Of a DNA stretch of 64,000 nt, positions 35,842-44,939 are shown piece by piece. The stretch covers positions 248,001 through 312,000 of the forward strand of contig JABTUK010000002.1 of the NCBI GenBank assembly GCA_015075405.1, written 5' to 3'. The translations under genes were made by a program, and so were the position numbers. The first letter of the stretch is position 1. Each line of letters opens with the position of its first letter. This DNA is from Anaerolineales bacterium (GTDB lineage: Bacteria > Chloroflexota > Anaerolineae > 4572-78 > J111). The notes below the pieces were generated by a model that was given only the letters and a program-made list of their open reading frames with translations, was not told the origin of the DNA and made no database searches.

Positions 35842-38712
35842 TTAGAATGTGTCGGATTGGTCAGAGCTAAGGTCCAGCGGAGGAATATCTACTTCCTGCC
35901 AGGGATCATTAAATTGATGGCTGATGGGCAGGCTAAAGTGAAAGGTAGAACCTTCGCCGATCTCGCTTTCCACCCAGACGCGCCCACCATGCGCCTCGAT
36001 CAGCGATTTAACAATTGCCAGCCCGACCCCGGTTTCACCCAATCCTTCGATCAAAGGGCGCTCGGCCCGGTAGAAACGTTCAAAAACCCGGTGCAGATCC
36101 TTTTCGGCAATTCCTCCGCCTGAATCACGCACCGAAACCCTCAGAAAAACAGGCCCATCTTCCGGGGCGGAAGCAATATTGTTTTCAATCGCAGTCGCTA
36201 CTTCAATCACACTGCCCACCGGCGTTGATTTGATGGCGTTGCTTAACAAATTGCTCATAATTTGCCGCACCGAATCCGGGTCGGCCTCGACCAACGGCAT
36301 ATCATCCAGCAGGTTCATGGTCAGGGTAATTTCATTTTCTTCAAGCTGCGCCCTGGCCCCAATAATCGTGTCCTCGATAACCTCGGCCATATCCACCACG
36401 CCGGGCCGGATTTCCAGTTGACCGGCATCAATGGCCGTCACGCCAATCAGGTCATTGAGCATGCTGCCCATGCGCTCGATATTGGCCTTGATCCGCTGCA
36501 AAAACTTGCGCTGCATCTCGCCGATCATGCCCACCGACTCGCCCAGCAGCAAATCGGTGTAGCCGGTAATCGAAGTCATAGGGGTACGCAGTTCTTGCGA
36601 CAGTGAAGCGACAAATTCATCACGGGCCTGCTGGCTTTCCGCTTCGGCGGTAATGTCGTAAAGAATCGTCACCGTACCCTCGCGGCCATTGCCATCGGAA
36701 GCAGCCATCGGGCTGATGGTGGCCCGCAGTACATTATCACCCACCTTCAGGGTGGTTGAGACCATTGGCTCGTTTTTGGATTTAACCTGCTCTAGCGCCT
36801 TTTGCCAGCGTTCATCCTCAAAAATGGCGCCCAACTCACTACCGAGGAGTTTTTTATTGGGTTGAGCCAACAATTGGCTGGCCACCGCATTAATCCGATT
36901 GATCTTATAATTGGCATCGCTGATAATCACCCCGCAGCTCAAATCTTCCAGGGGGGCGTTGGCCTCGGCGCTGGAAAGGGCCGTCGGAACAGGCGCGGCC
37001 TGCTGGGTAACGGTACGCGCATTTTTTAAGGCGCGGGCCAGTTTACGGGCGCGCTCAGTCGCCGCGAGCAAATCTTCCCTCAAATGAGCGGCCACCACAG
37101 TTTCTTGCTCTAGCTGCTCGATTTTTTCCTGCCAACTCTGGCGTTCAGCTTCCAGCTCGGCCAGGCGTTTTTTGTGGCTTTCGGCTTCGGTTGAGAGCGC
37201 CGTGAGTTGCTTATCTTTTTGGCTGGCTTTGTCAACTTCAACTTTGGCCCGCTCGACGGCCTTTTCCAGTTTGGTAACCCGCTCACGGGCCTGCCGCAGC
37301 GCCTCCTCGTTGGCTTTCTCGGCTTTTTCGTACTCGTACAAACGCTGCGCAAAAAGGGCCACTTCTTCGCGGCTCTTTTTTAATTCGGTTTCCATGGCCG
37401 CCCGGCGTTTGCCCGTCTCCAACTCCTGATTGCGCAGCGTCCAGGAAAGCTGCTGGGCTTTGGCCGAGACCGCCGCATACTCTTTGGCATGGTTAATCGA
37501 AACTGCGATCTGATCGGCCAGGGTTTTGCACAGTTGGGCTTCGGTGGCGGTAAAAACGCGCCTGGAGTTGGCGTTGCCCAAAATCAGCACCCCCAGCGGT
37601 TCGTCATTTTTTTGCAGCAAGGGCTGGATAATCAGCGGGCCGACATCGTGCGCGCCCATCAAGGTAAAGAGCAGCCGGATTTGGTTGTTATCCTGGTACT
37701 CGTCAATCTGCACCTGGTATTTGCGCTTGAGGGCGTGTTTGATGGCCTGCTGGTCGTTGAGGGGGAAACTGACCGACTCGCCCCGGCCCTTGCGGCTGGG
37801 GTTGTAAATCGAAACCAGGCGCAGTTGGGACATATCATCGGAGTTATCCTCCGGCAGGGCGATGGCGCACTGGTCGGCCCCAATCGCCTCGGCCACGCTG
37901 CGGGTAGCCCCATCGAGCAGATGCGACAGGTCGAGCGAAGAGGTAATCTCGCGGGTCGCTTCAAACAGACTGATCAAACCCTTGATTTGATCCAGCGAAA
38001 TCTGGCTTAAATTCTGATACTCCTGTGTCCGCGCCCGCAGCGATTGAATCGCGCCCTGGTAAACCGCCACCGCGAAAACAGGGTAGGCAAACATTTCCAC
38101 CAGACGGACCCACACCGGGTTGTGCGGCGCAGGGTAGCCGGACAGGAAGAAAAAGTGCAGCAGGTAGCCCAGACCCAACGCGCCAAAGCTAGAGAGGGCA
38201 TAGGCTCGCTCATCGTCCAGCTTTGAGGCGCAGTTAACCGCCCCAAAAATGGCTAACAAAAGCTGCCAGCCGGTAAAAAAGATGTCCCAGCCCGTGCTAT
38301 TGAAATCGCTGCCGGTTCCAAAGGCGGCGGCCAGGAAGAAAAAAACAAAGGCAAAGAGGGTATTAAGGGCCAGCAGTACCGTCGCGCTCAGACCCTTTTC
38401 ACGCATGAACGGGGTGAAGCCCCAGACCAGAAACCCCAAACTGGCAACCCCCATGGCCCGTTCAAACGGCGGCAGCCACAAATTGGCTACCTCAACCGAA
38501 CTACGGCTCATAAAAGCCAGCACAAACAGCACCACCCGTAAAAGGGTCATGCTGCCAAAAGCCACGGTGAGCCGGCGCGCCCGAAACGAGTCGCTGCGCT
38601 GCCACTGGCCCCAGGCAATCACCAGGGTCGCTTCGATGGCAAAAAAGGTGAACAGGTAATAGGCAAGCGTTACGGCGGGGCTGCCAAAAGCATTAAGCAG
38701 AGAGTTGAGCAC
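35842..38712 (-). CDS. Histidine-kinase-like membrane protein lacking the phospho-acceptor His
   Basis: A 956-residue protein. Six or seven spans (about 10-225) form a 7TM-like sensor, followed by a GAF domain (about 245-395), a long coiled coil (about 405-555), a PAS domain (about 565-690) and a histidine-kinase core. The H box reads SLSQELRTPM, with Gln706 (codon CAA at 36597-36595) in place of the conserved His, so self-phosphorylation at this site is impossible. The ATPase looks intact (N box SNLLSNAIKST, G1 DSGGGI, G2 GVGLAIV). It may be a regulatory pseudokinase or act on another protein. The LysM gene follows. Confidence 0.9.
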   Translation of the reverse strand: MLNSLLNAFGSPAVTLAYYLFTFFAIEATLVIAWGQWQRSDSFRARRLTVAFGSMTLLRVVLFVLAFMSRSSVEVANLWLPPFERAMGVASLGFLVWGFTPFMREKGLSATVLLALNTLFAFVFFFLAAAFGTGSDFNSTGWDIFFTGWQLLLAIFGAVNCASKLDDERAYALSSFGALGLGYLLHFFFLSGYPAPHNPVWVRLVEMFAYPVFAVAVYQGAIQSLRARTQEYQNLSQISLDQIKGLISLFEATREITSSLDLSHLLDGATRSVAEAIGADQCAIALPEDNSDDMSQLRLVSIYNPSRKGRGESVSFPLNDQQAIKHALKRKYQVQIDEYQDNNQIRLLFTLMGAHDVGPLIIQPLLQKNDEPLGVLILGNANSRRVFTATEAQLCKTLADQIAVSINHAKEYAAVSAKAQQLSWTLRNQELETGKRRAAMETELKKSREEVALFAQRLYEYEKAEKANEEALRQARERVTKLEKAVERAKVEVDKASQKDKQLTALSTEAESHKKRLAELEAERQSWQEKIEQLEQETVVAAHLREDLLAATERARKLARALKNARTVTQQAAPVPTALSSAEANAPLEDLSCGVIISDANYKINRINAVASQLLAQPNKKLLGSELGAIFEDERWQKALEQVKSKNEPMVSTTLKVGDNVLRATISPMAASDGNGREGTVTILYDITAEAESQQARDEFVASLSQELRTPMTSITGYTDLLLGESVGMIGEMQRKFLQRIKANIERMGSMLNDLIGVTAIDAGQLEIRPGVVDMAEVIEDTIIGARAQLEENEITLTMNLLDDMPLVEADPDSVRQIMSNLLSNAIKSTPVGSVIEVATAIENNIASAPEDGPVFLRVSVRDSGGGIAEKDLHRVFERFYRAERPLIEGLGETGVGLAIVKSLIEAHGGRVWVESEIGEGSTFHFSLPISHQFNDPWQEVDIPPLDLSSDQSDTF

Positions 38713-38737
38713 GACGGATGATCCTGCTGTTCTTGAT

Positions 38738-38808
38738 TAAGGAAGATTGGAGATTAGAGATTGAGGATTCAGGTTAATCTCCAATCTCTAATCTCCTGTG
38801 AATTAGGG
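38738..38808. repeat. Word-built hairpin upstream of the pseudokinase
   Basis: gattggagattagagattgag is mirrored by ctccaatctctaatctcc around a short loop. Confidence 0.75.
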
Positions 38809-38859
38809 AAGTTGTTTAATCCACAATCCTAAAGTTGGTTAACAGTGAGTGCCACTCTC

Positions 38860-38889
38860 ATTATACCATGACTGACAGGGATAGGACAA
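38860..38889 (-). promoter_or_regulatory. Promoter of the pseudokinase/LysM operon
   Basis: On the minus strand TTGTCC (38889-38884) and TATAAT (38865-38860) are 18 bases apart. The -10 is perfect. The leader then contains the word-built hairpin. The rest of the 396-base gap up to 39108 shows only a degenerate ggaagg/gttgga word tract (about 38914-38965). Confidence 0.65.
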
Positions 38890-39108
38890 TAAGATTTCGA
38901 GACTATAATTTTGGAAAGTTGGAGGAATGGAGGGTTGGAAGGACGGGGCTTTCAGCCTTCTATACCTCCGAGATGACGAACAGGGTATTGGGGTGTTTGC
39001 GTTTATAAGCCAAGCCGCCAGGCCACAAAGATGGCCGGCTAGAGCGACAGGCTGTATAAAAACTTAAAAAGGCAACTTACTTGGGTTAGACTCTTTTTAC
39101 CCAATCTT

Positions 39109-39393
39109 TCAACCCCGTTCCACTAAACGCCCACTGACAAACTTATGCAAAACACTGGCGATTAAGGTCTGATATGGCAGACCTTCCTCCAGAGCTCGCT
39201 TTTGTAATGCCTCTAAATCTTTATTCGAAATTCTGATATTGACCCGCCTATCTTTTTTGAAAGTAGCCCTGGCATATTCACTGTAGGCTTGGGCCTTTTC
39301 TTCTAAATTGCCGACGGACTGCCACTCATCCGCTTCATAGGATGCCAACAACTCTTTTTCTTCGATATCTAACTTTATGTCACTCATCTTCAT
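39109..39393 (-). CDS. BrnA/CopG-like ribbon-helix-helix antitoxin
   Basis: A 94-residue protein whose C-terminal part matches ribbon-helix-helix antitoxins: DRRVNIRISNKDLEALQKRALEEG (beta strand then helix) and GLPYQTLIASVLHKFVSG. The N-terminal half is acidic and helical, usually the toxin-binding part. It overlaps the upstream small gene by 14 bases, as in BrnT/BrnA operons where the toxin gene comes first. It would repress its own promoter together with the toxin. Confidence 0.83.
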   Translation of the reverse strand: MKMSDIKLDIEEKELLASYEADEWQSVGNLEEKAQAYSEYARATFKKDRRVNIRISNKDLEALQKRALEEGLPYQTLIASVLHKFVSGRLVERG

Positions 39394-39667
39394 CCTGACC
39401 TCGTAAATATTTCTTTGTTGCTTTCCGATTAGGAATAATCGTTTTTAGAAATATTTCCTGTTCATTTTCGACAAAAGGAACCAGGTAGGCGTAGTGGTTA
39501 ATATTGACAATAAAGATTTTCTGACCTTTGTACTTTTCCTGGTTGGGATGCTCCACAATATCCAGCAGGTGTTTCTTTTCGAGATGAAACACGACTTCTT
39601 CAAAAGAGATATTCCGTTCCGCTTTCAATAACTGGTTCTTGTCATTATCCCAGACGAAGTATTTCAT
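39380..39667 (-). CDS. BrnT-like toxin
   Basis: A 95-residue protein with FVWDNDKNQLLKAERNISFEEVV, the start typical of BrnT/DUF497 RNase-fold toxins, and a basic C-terminal half (IIPNRKATKKYLRGQ). The antitoxin gene follows and overlaps it. Compared with canonical BrnT, the middle FDDP-like segment is replaced by LEKKHLLDIVEHPN, so the assignment is to a related subfamily rather than to BrnT itself. A role as an mRNA-cleaving toxin is inferred from the pair. Confidence 0.78.
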   Translation of the reverse strand: MKYFVWDNDKNQLLKAERNISFEEVVFHLEKKHLLDIVEHPNQEKYKGQKIFIVNINHYAYLVPFVENEQEIFLKTIIPNRKATKKYLRGQDEDE

Positions 39668-39752
39668 AGGGTGAATATAGCCTGATGTGTGCTTTTTGGC
39701 AACAAACCGTTTGGGATTGGTGAGAAGTTACCGGTTAGTTTTTGCAAGCTAA

Positions 39753-42311
39753 CTAATCATTAACCGCTGCCTCTTCCGCGGGAGGGCCATACAAACGGCG
39801 GTAAGCCGCCAGATTGACGTAGATATTCCTGATGTAAACCCTGGACTCCCGGAAGGGGATGCGCTCGACAAAAATATCCAGGTCATCGGAGGTTTTAACC
39901 CACTCCAGCACGTGGCCCGGCCCGGCGTTGTAGGCGGCCAGCGCCGCAAATTGATTGCCCTCAAAAATGCCCAACTGCTGGCTGATGTACCAGGCCCCAA
40001 ATTTAACACTGATGTAGGGCAGCCAGAGCTGGTCGGGGTGGTAGACTCGCTCAAATGCGCTCCGCTCGGCTACGTAATCGCCGGTGGCCGGCATGACCTG
40101 CATCAAGCCGCGCGCCCCGGCAATAGACTCCGCCGACTGCTCAAACAGGCTCTCCTGGCGCATGATGGCCAGCAGCAGAGCCGGGTCAACTTCGTGCTGT
40201 TCAGCCTCGGCAAAAATCAGGTCGTCAAACAAAATGGGGTAAAACAAACGCTGCACAAAAATGGGCGCATTTTCCGGGTCGCCGGCCGGGGAGAGCGTAA
40301 TCAGGCGGGCGGCAGTGACAATACTCAACCGGCCCAGGCCCTTATCCCGAAAATAAACCGAAAGCTGGTATAGGGCCAGGGGATTGTCCCACCAGTTATC
40401 TTTGACTTTTTCAAATTCGGCCAGCGCTTCGGCCCGCAAGCCCAAATACAGCAGGACATCCCCGCGCTGGAAGGCCGGGTCGGCCCGCACCTCGGCGCTC
40501 AAGCTGGACGGATTGTCGGAAGCAGTCAGGTCCAACCACTCCGCCAGCCACGCTTCGGCCGCGGCTTTTTCGCGGCTCAACTCGGCCGGGCCGGGCACTT
40601 CCAGAGGAACCGTATGGGGTTGAACCCCGGTCAGCAGGTCGTGCGCCCGCAGGCTGTAGTAATTAAGCGAACTGGTCGAGAGGTGTTTTAGAACCGTCTC
40701 GGCTTCGTCCTGCCGGCCCAAAACCAGCAGCGTTTTGGCCTGCCAATAGCCGCCAAAGTTAGCCAGGTCGCTGTCGGCATATTTGTCCATCAAAGTGGCC
40801 CAGGGAATAAGCGCCTGCTCGTAATCCTCCGCTTTGAAGGCGGCATAACCGGCCCAATACAGGGCATCGTCGGCGTACTCATCGGTGGGGTATTTTTCGG
40901 CCAACTGGCGCAAGTGGGTGTAGGCTTCGTCCAGCAAATCACCGTCCAAATCCAGGCGGGCTGCCCGCCACAGCGATTCTCCGACCAGCGGATGCGTTGG
41001 CTTCTTGGCCGCAAACTCTCGAAAAGCGGCTTTGGCCTGGCTGATATTATTCTGCCCGGCCAGCGCCTTGCCGATTTCCAAATGCGCTTTGCCCCAATTG
41101 GCGTTGGTGGGATAGTCGTCAATTAAACGCTCGAAGGCATTGATTGCCCCGTTGTAGCGGCCCAATCCCTGCTGCGACAGCCCCAGCAGCCAGAGCGCTT
41201 CGGCGGCTTTGGGCGGCGGTCCGGCCTTTGCCACAGAGGTGGTCAGTTCAGCGGTTGAAGTCAGAACGGTCGTGCTGGTGATAGGGTCTGGCGGGTTCAG
41301 ATACCGCTCAAAAGCAATAACCGCCGGCTCATAAGCCCCGGCATAATAATCAACCAGGCCGCGCTGAAAATCATCCACCGGCATACCCGCATTGACCAAC
41401 TCGACCAGGGCCAGGTAGCTGTCATGAGCCTGCGGATAATTGTTGACCGCTTCCAGGTAACGCTCTTGGGCGGCTTCGGTCTCACCGGCGGCCAGATGGG
41501 CTTCGGCCAACAGCCGCAAAATCTTGGCTCGATAGGCTTCAATTCGAGACACACTCAAGATGGTTTCGTACTGAGCAATAGCGCCGGCCGGGTTGTCGCG
41601 GGCCAGTTCGGCTTGAGCGATGCTCTCTCGCAGGTGGACTTGAAACGACAGGTCGCTGGTGGCTTGAATGCCTTCTTGATAGGCGGCGATGGTGTCGGTG
41701 TAGGCATTAGTCCGCAGCAGCGCGTCACCTATCCGTTCATAAATATATATGTTGGCCGGGTCATCAGGGATGATGCTGCCCCGCAAGGCCAGCACGGCCT
41801 CGTCCGGCTGTCCGGCCTGCTCATAAGCCAGGCCCAGGTTGAATTGGGCGGCGCGGGTCAATTCGTCGCTGGGGTACTGCTGGACAAACATGGAGAGGCT
41901 GGACACGGCAGCGGTGGGGTCGCCCGCCAGCAGTTCGCTGCGCCCCCGCCAATGGAGGGCCAACCGCTGTTCGTAGGCATCGGCGCCGGGGTCGGCCAAC
42001 AACGCGTCAAATTCCGCGCGGGCGGTTTCGTAATCGCCGTTGGTAAAGGCCCGCTGAGCCGTATGGAGGCGGTCACTGGGCAGGGGCGTGGCAGTGGGGG
42101 TTGGGGTGTTAGTGGGGGTGGCGGTAGGAGTGGGAGTATCGGTTGGTGAAGGGGTGGGGGTAGCAGTAAGGGTAGGAGTGAAAGTAAACGTGGGCGTCGG
42201 CGTCTCGGTTTGCCAGGCGATAAGCGGAAAGCGCTGCTCGGCGTCGAGCTGGCAGGCGGTTAAAACAAAAATTAATCCCACTGGTATGGCTAAGGTTAAC
42301 TGTCGCCACAT
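39753..42311 (-). CDS. TPR-containing lytic transglycosylase lipoprotein
   Basis: An 852-residue protein with a lipobox (FVLTACQL), a Pro/Thr-rich stalk (about 35-80), an array of TPR-like repeats (about 80-650), and a C-terminal SLT lysozyme-like domain (about 700-840). The catalytic Glu is Glu720 in MRQESLF, followed by GARGLMQVMPATG and the AALAAYNAGPG segment of soluble lytic transglycosylases. It should cleave peptidoglycan glycan strands to form anhydromuropeptides during wall turnover. The layout resembles E. coli Slt70, with a longer TPR part. An IS lies just upstream. Confidence 0.9.
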   Translation of the reverse strand: MWRQLTLAIPVGLIFVLTACQLDAEQRFPLIAWQTETPTPTFTFTPTLTATPTPSPTDTPTPTATPTNTPTPTATPLPSDRLHTAQRAFTNGDYETARAEFDALLADPGADAYEQRLALHWRGRSELLAGDPTAAVSSLSMFVQQYPSDELTRAAQFNLGLAYEQAGQPDEAVLALRGSIIPDDPANIYIYERIGDALLRTNAYTDTIAAYQEGIQATSDLSFQVHLRESIAQAELARDNPAGAIAQYETILSVSRIEAYRAKILRLLAEAHLAAGETEAAQERYLEAVNNYPQAHDSYLALVELVNAGMPVDDFQRGLVDYYAGAYEPAVIAFERYLNPPDPITSTTVLTSTAELTTSVAKAGPPPKAAEALWLLGLSQQGLGRYNGAINAFERLIDDYPTNANWGKAHLEIGKALAGQNNISQAKAAFREFAAKKPTHPLVGESLWRAARLDLDGDLLDEAYTHLRQLAEKYPTDEYADDALYWAGYAAFKAEDYEQALIPWATLMDKYADSDLANFGGYWQAKTLLVLGRQDEAETVLKHLSTSSLNYYSLRAHDLLTGVQPHTVPLEVPGPAELSREKAAAEAWLAEWLDLTASDNPSSLSAEVRADPAFQRGDVLLYLGLRAEALAEFEKVKDNWWDNPLALYQLSVYFRDKGLGRLSIVTAARLITLSPAGDPENAPIFVQRLFYPILFDDLIFAEAEQHEVDPALLLAIMRQESLFEQSAESIAGARGLMQVMPATGDYVAERSAFERVYHPDQLWLPYISVKFGAWYISQQLGIFEGNQFAALAAYNAGPGHVLEWVKTSDDLDIFVERIPFRESRVYIRNIYVNLAAYRRLYGPPAEEAAVND

Positions 42312-42412
42312 AGGGGGATATTATGCCATGAGATTGGGATAGGGCAAAAGAGGATTGATGCGTGGGGATGGTTCAGAAATAGGTTGACACATTAACAACA
42401 GAATAGGTTTAC

Positions 42413-42479
42413 AGGAGCCACCTTTTCAGGCAAGATAAGGGTTACGAGACCACATCAAACCTGAAAGAAGGAGGCTCCT
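42413..42479 (+). promoter_or_regulatory. SD-sequestering hairpin before the transposase
   Basis: aggagccaccttttcagg (42413-42430) pairs with cctgaaagaaggaggctcct (42460-42479), burying the AAGGAGG ribosome site. The loop carries ggttacgagacc (42440-42451). The other IS at the window end has the same design and a loop motif differing at one base. Confidence 0.75.
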
Positions 42480-42480
42480 A

Positions 42481-43959
42481 ATGGCACAGTATCGCATAGC
42501 TGGGTTGGATTTGTCAACCCGGATGCAAATCACGGTCGAGATGGTGTTGAGCGCCCACGAACGTGGGTGGGGGCGAGCCAGCCAATTGGCGCAAGACTAT
42601 GGGGTATCCCGGACGCTGTTGTACGAGTGGCGCCATAAAGCGATGCAGAGCTTGCAAGAAACCTTGCAGCCGCATGACCCCGGACCCTGTCCGCTCAAAC
42701 AAAGCCTGGACATCAGTTCCAGTTTCATCCAGCGGGCCATAGCGCTGTGGCCGATGCTAACCGGGAGCGTACGAGGGATCCAAACCGGGCTGGAACTGCT
42801 GTTGGGGGTGGAGCGGTCGGTCGGCTACATCAGCCAGACGCTTCAGGCGGCGGGTCAGCAGGCCGCGGTCTATAATCAAGCCGTGGTGATCCCGGTGCCG
42901 ATTCTGGGTGAGGCCGACGAAATCTTTCAAGGCCGGCAACCGTGTCTGACCGTGGTGGACGGGCGGTCCTTCCTGGTGCTGAACTTGACCCCAGCGGAGC
43001 ACCGCGATGGGACGACCTGGGGGCTGACTTACCTGGATTTGGTCGAACGGGGCATCCAGTTCCAGGACCTGGCCTGTGACGGGGGCACCGGACTGCGGGC
43101 GGGGGTGCGGGAAGCCAAACTGGCCCTACCCTTGCGGCCCGACCTGTTTCACCTGCTGCAAGAAGCTCATCGCCTGAGCCGACGGCTGGAAGGCGCCGCC
43201 TACCGGGCCATCGACACCGCCGAACGGGCGCGTCGAGCCGAGTTGCAAGCGCGAGGACTGATCCGGCGGCGGGGGCGGCGGCTCACCAGCAAGGTCCCCT
43301 TGGCTCAGGCTCAGGTCGAGGCCACCCAAGCCATCACCACCTTCGACACCTGGTCGTGGCTGCTGGCGGAAGTGCGGCAGGCTTTGGAACCTCTCACCCC
43401 CAGCCATCAACTGGTCGCCGTCGCCACAACCAAAGCCACCCTGGAAACGGCTATCACCCTGCTCAAGGAATTGGGCCAGGCAGACATTACCACCTTCGCC
43501 GACGATCTTCAGCAGAAGTTACCCGAACTGCTGGCCCCGTTGGCGTGGCTGGAGCAACACCTGACCCCGCTGCTCAAGAACTTGGCGGCTGACACCCAAG
43601 CTTTTGTCCTGTGGACCTGGCAACACCGCCACACCTTGAACTTGAACCTTGAGACTGACCTGCCCGCAGCCCTCCGCTCTATCGTGCCGCTCGTCTGGGA
43701 GACCCTGGGCCTCTTCCACCGCTCCTCCAGCTTGGCCGAGTCCCTGCACAGTTGGCTGCGCCCCCACTTACAGACTCACCGGGGCATGCCCCAATGGTTA
43801 CTACCCTTGCTCCAACTCTTCTGGAACCACCACCAGTTTGAACGGGGCAAGCGCAGCGGCTCTAGCCCCCTGGAGTTGGCTGGTGTGTCGGATGCTCTTT
43901 CTCTTGCGGAGGTGTTAGACCAGTTGTTCCCACCCACGACGGCTACCCAGCCAGGATAA
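42481..43959 (+). CDS. DDE-type transposase
   Basis: A 492-residue transposase. The N-terminus has a helix-turn-helix (SQLAQDYGVSRTLLYEW at about 34-50). The catalytic triad candidates are the first Asp in GEADEIFQG, the second Asp in LACDGGTGLRAG and the Glu in SSLAESLHSWLRPH near residue 425. Together with the flanking inverted repeats and octamer duplication this shows it is an intact mobile element. The IS family is not recognised. Expression is probably limited by the hairpin over its ribosome site. Confidence 0.85.
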   Translation: MAQYRIAGLDLSTRMQITVEMVLSAHERGWGRASQLAQDYGVSRTLLYEWRHKAMQSLQETLQPHDPGPCPLKQSLDISSSFIQRAIALWPMLTGSVRGIQTGLELLLGVERSVGYISQTLQAAGQQAAVYNQAVVIPVPILGEADEIFQGRQPCLTVVDGRSFLVLNLTPAEHRDGTTWGLTYLDLVERGIQFQDLACDGGTGLRAGVREAKLALPLRPDLFHLLQEAHRLSRRLEGAAYRAIDTAERARRAELQARGLIRRRGRRLTSKVPLAQAQVEATQAITTFDTWSWLLAEVRQALEPLTPSHQLVAVATTKATLETAITLLKELGQADITTFADDLQQKLPELLAPLAWLEQHLTPLLKNLAADTQAFVLWTWQHRHTLNLNLETDLPAALRSIVPLVWETLGLFHRSSSLAESLHSWLRPHLQTHRGMPQWLLPLLQLFWNHHQFERGKRSGSSPLELAGVSDALSLAEVLDQLFPPTTATQPG

Positions 43960-44025
43960 TTTATTTTTTAAGGTACCAAAAGTGTCAACCTATTTCAGCC
44001 CGTAATTGAACCATCCCGATGCGTG

Positions 44026-44088
44026 ATACGTGATGTGTGAGGGTTTTCTATATAAGATCATCACGTATCACGCATCACGTATCACGGT
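44026..44088. repeat. Word-built hairpin, right remnant next to the IS
   Basis: atacgtgatgtgtgag words are mirrored by cacgtatcacgcatcacg. Its left arm continues before the IS as gatgcgtg, so the IS landed in the hairpin. The heptamer-like word is acgtgat. Confidence 0.75.
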
Positions 44089-44862
44089 TTATAGAGCTGC
44101 CCGAAGTTCCTGGGCCAACTCCCGCACCCGTTCCGGCGATTCGGCGGCGCGTTTGACCAGGGCGCTGCCGACGATGACCCCGTCGGCCAGCCGGCCAACG
44201 GCGCGAGCCTGTTCGCCATTGCCAATGCCAAAACCGACGGCCAGGGGGAGGCTGGTTTGCGCTCGAACTCGCGCCACAAACTCAGCCAGGTCTGGCGGGA
44301 GTTCATTTCTTGCCCCGGTGACTCCGGTGAGCGAGACCAGATAGATGAAACCCTGTGATTTTTCGACCACGGCTTTGATACGTTCCGGGGTGCTGGTGGG
44401 GGCCAGCAGGTAAACCAGGGCCAGACCGTGTTCGGCGCAGAGGGCTTCCAGTTCGGCGGCTTCTTCCGGCGGCAAATCGGGCACAATCAGGCCGTCTACC
44501 CCCGCCGCCGCCGCGTCGGCTGTGAATTTTTCCGGGCCGTAAGCCAGGATGGGATTGATATAACCCATCAGCAGGGCTGGGGTGTCAATACCCTGCTGGC
44601 GCAGCTCACGCACCTGGGCCAGGCAATCCTTGACCGTCGTCCCATTTTCCAACGACTTCTGCGTTGCGGCCTGGATTGTCGGTCCATCGGCCAGCGGGTC
44701 GGAAAAAGGGACGCCCAGTTCCAACAGGTCGGCCCCGGCTGCAACGACCGCCCGGATCGTTTCCAGCCCGGCCTGACGAGTCGGGTACCCCAGCACCGAG
44801 TAGGGCATAAAGGCCGGACGGCCCTGAGTAAAAGCATTTTTGATGTGTTCAATTCCAGTCAT
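44089..44862 (-). CDS. trpA: Tryptophan synthase alpha subunit
   Basis: A 257-residue TIM-barrel enzyme that cleaves indole-3-glycerol phosphate to indole and glyceraldehyde 3-phosphate; the indole passes to TrpB. The signature [19 protein letters not shown] contains both catalytic acids, and the phosphate-binding segment [10 protein letters not shown] is near residue 205. The length is normal. It is the last gene of the trp cluster and follows trpS. Confidence 0.97.
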   Translation of the reverse strand: MTGIEHIKNAFTQGRPAFMPYSVLGYPTRQAGLETIRAVVAAGADLLELGVPFSDPLADGPTIQAATQKSLENGTTVKDCLAQVRELRQQGIDTPALLMGYINPILAYGPEKFTADAAAAGVDGLIVPDLPPEEAAELEALCAEHGLALVYLLAPTSTPERIKAVVEKSQGFIYLVSLTGVTGARNELPPDLAEFVARVRAQTSLPLAVGFGIGNGEQARAVGRLADGVIVGSALVKRAAESPERVRELAQELRAAL

Positions 44863-44874
44863 AAGTTCCTCTCT

Positions 44875-44939
44875 GCAAATCTGCGAATGGCGAATGGCGA
44901 ATCTTTATAAAATAATTCGCCATTCGCCATTCGTCATTC
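44875..44939. repeat. Word-built hairpin between trpS and trpA
   Basis: Three copies of the heptamer ggcgaat (gcgaatggcgaatggcgaat) on the left mirror the attcgcc words on the right. The hairpin fills the gap. Confidence 0.85.

Larger units (their letters stand above)
42365..44017 (+). mobile_element. Complete insertion sequence (1653 bp)
   Basis: The ends are imperfect terminal inverted repeats: gggatggttca (42365) pairs with tgaaccatccc (44007-44017), and a second block aaataggttgacac is shared further in, with an 11-base extra segment on the right. Both sides carry the identical octamer gatgcgtg (42357-42364 and 44018-44025) as a target duplication. The insertion lies in one of the word-built hairpins. 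A single transposase gene fills the element. I could not assign the IS family. Confidence 0.88.
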
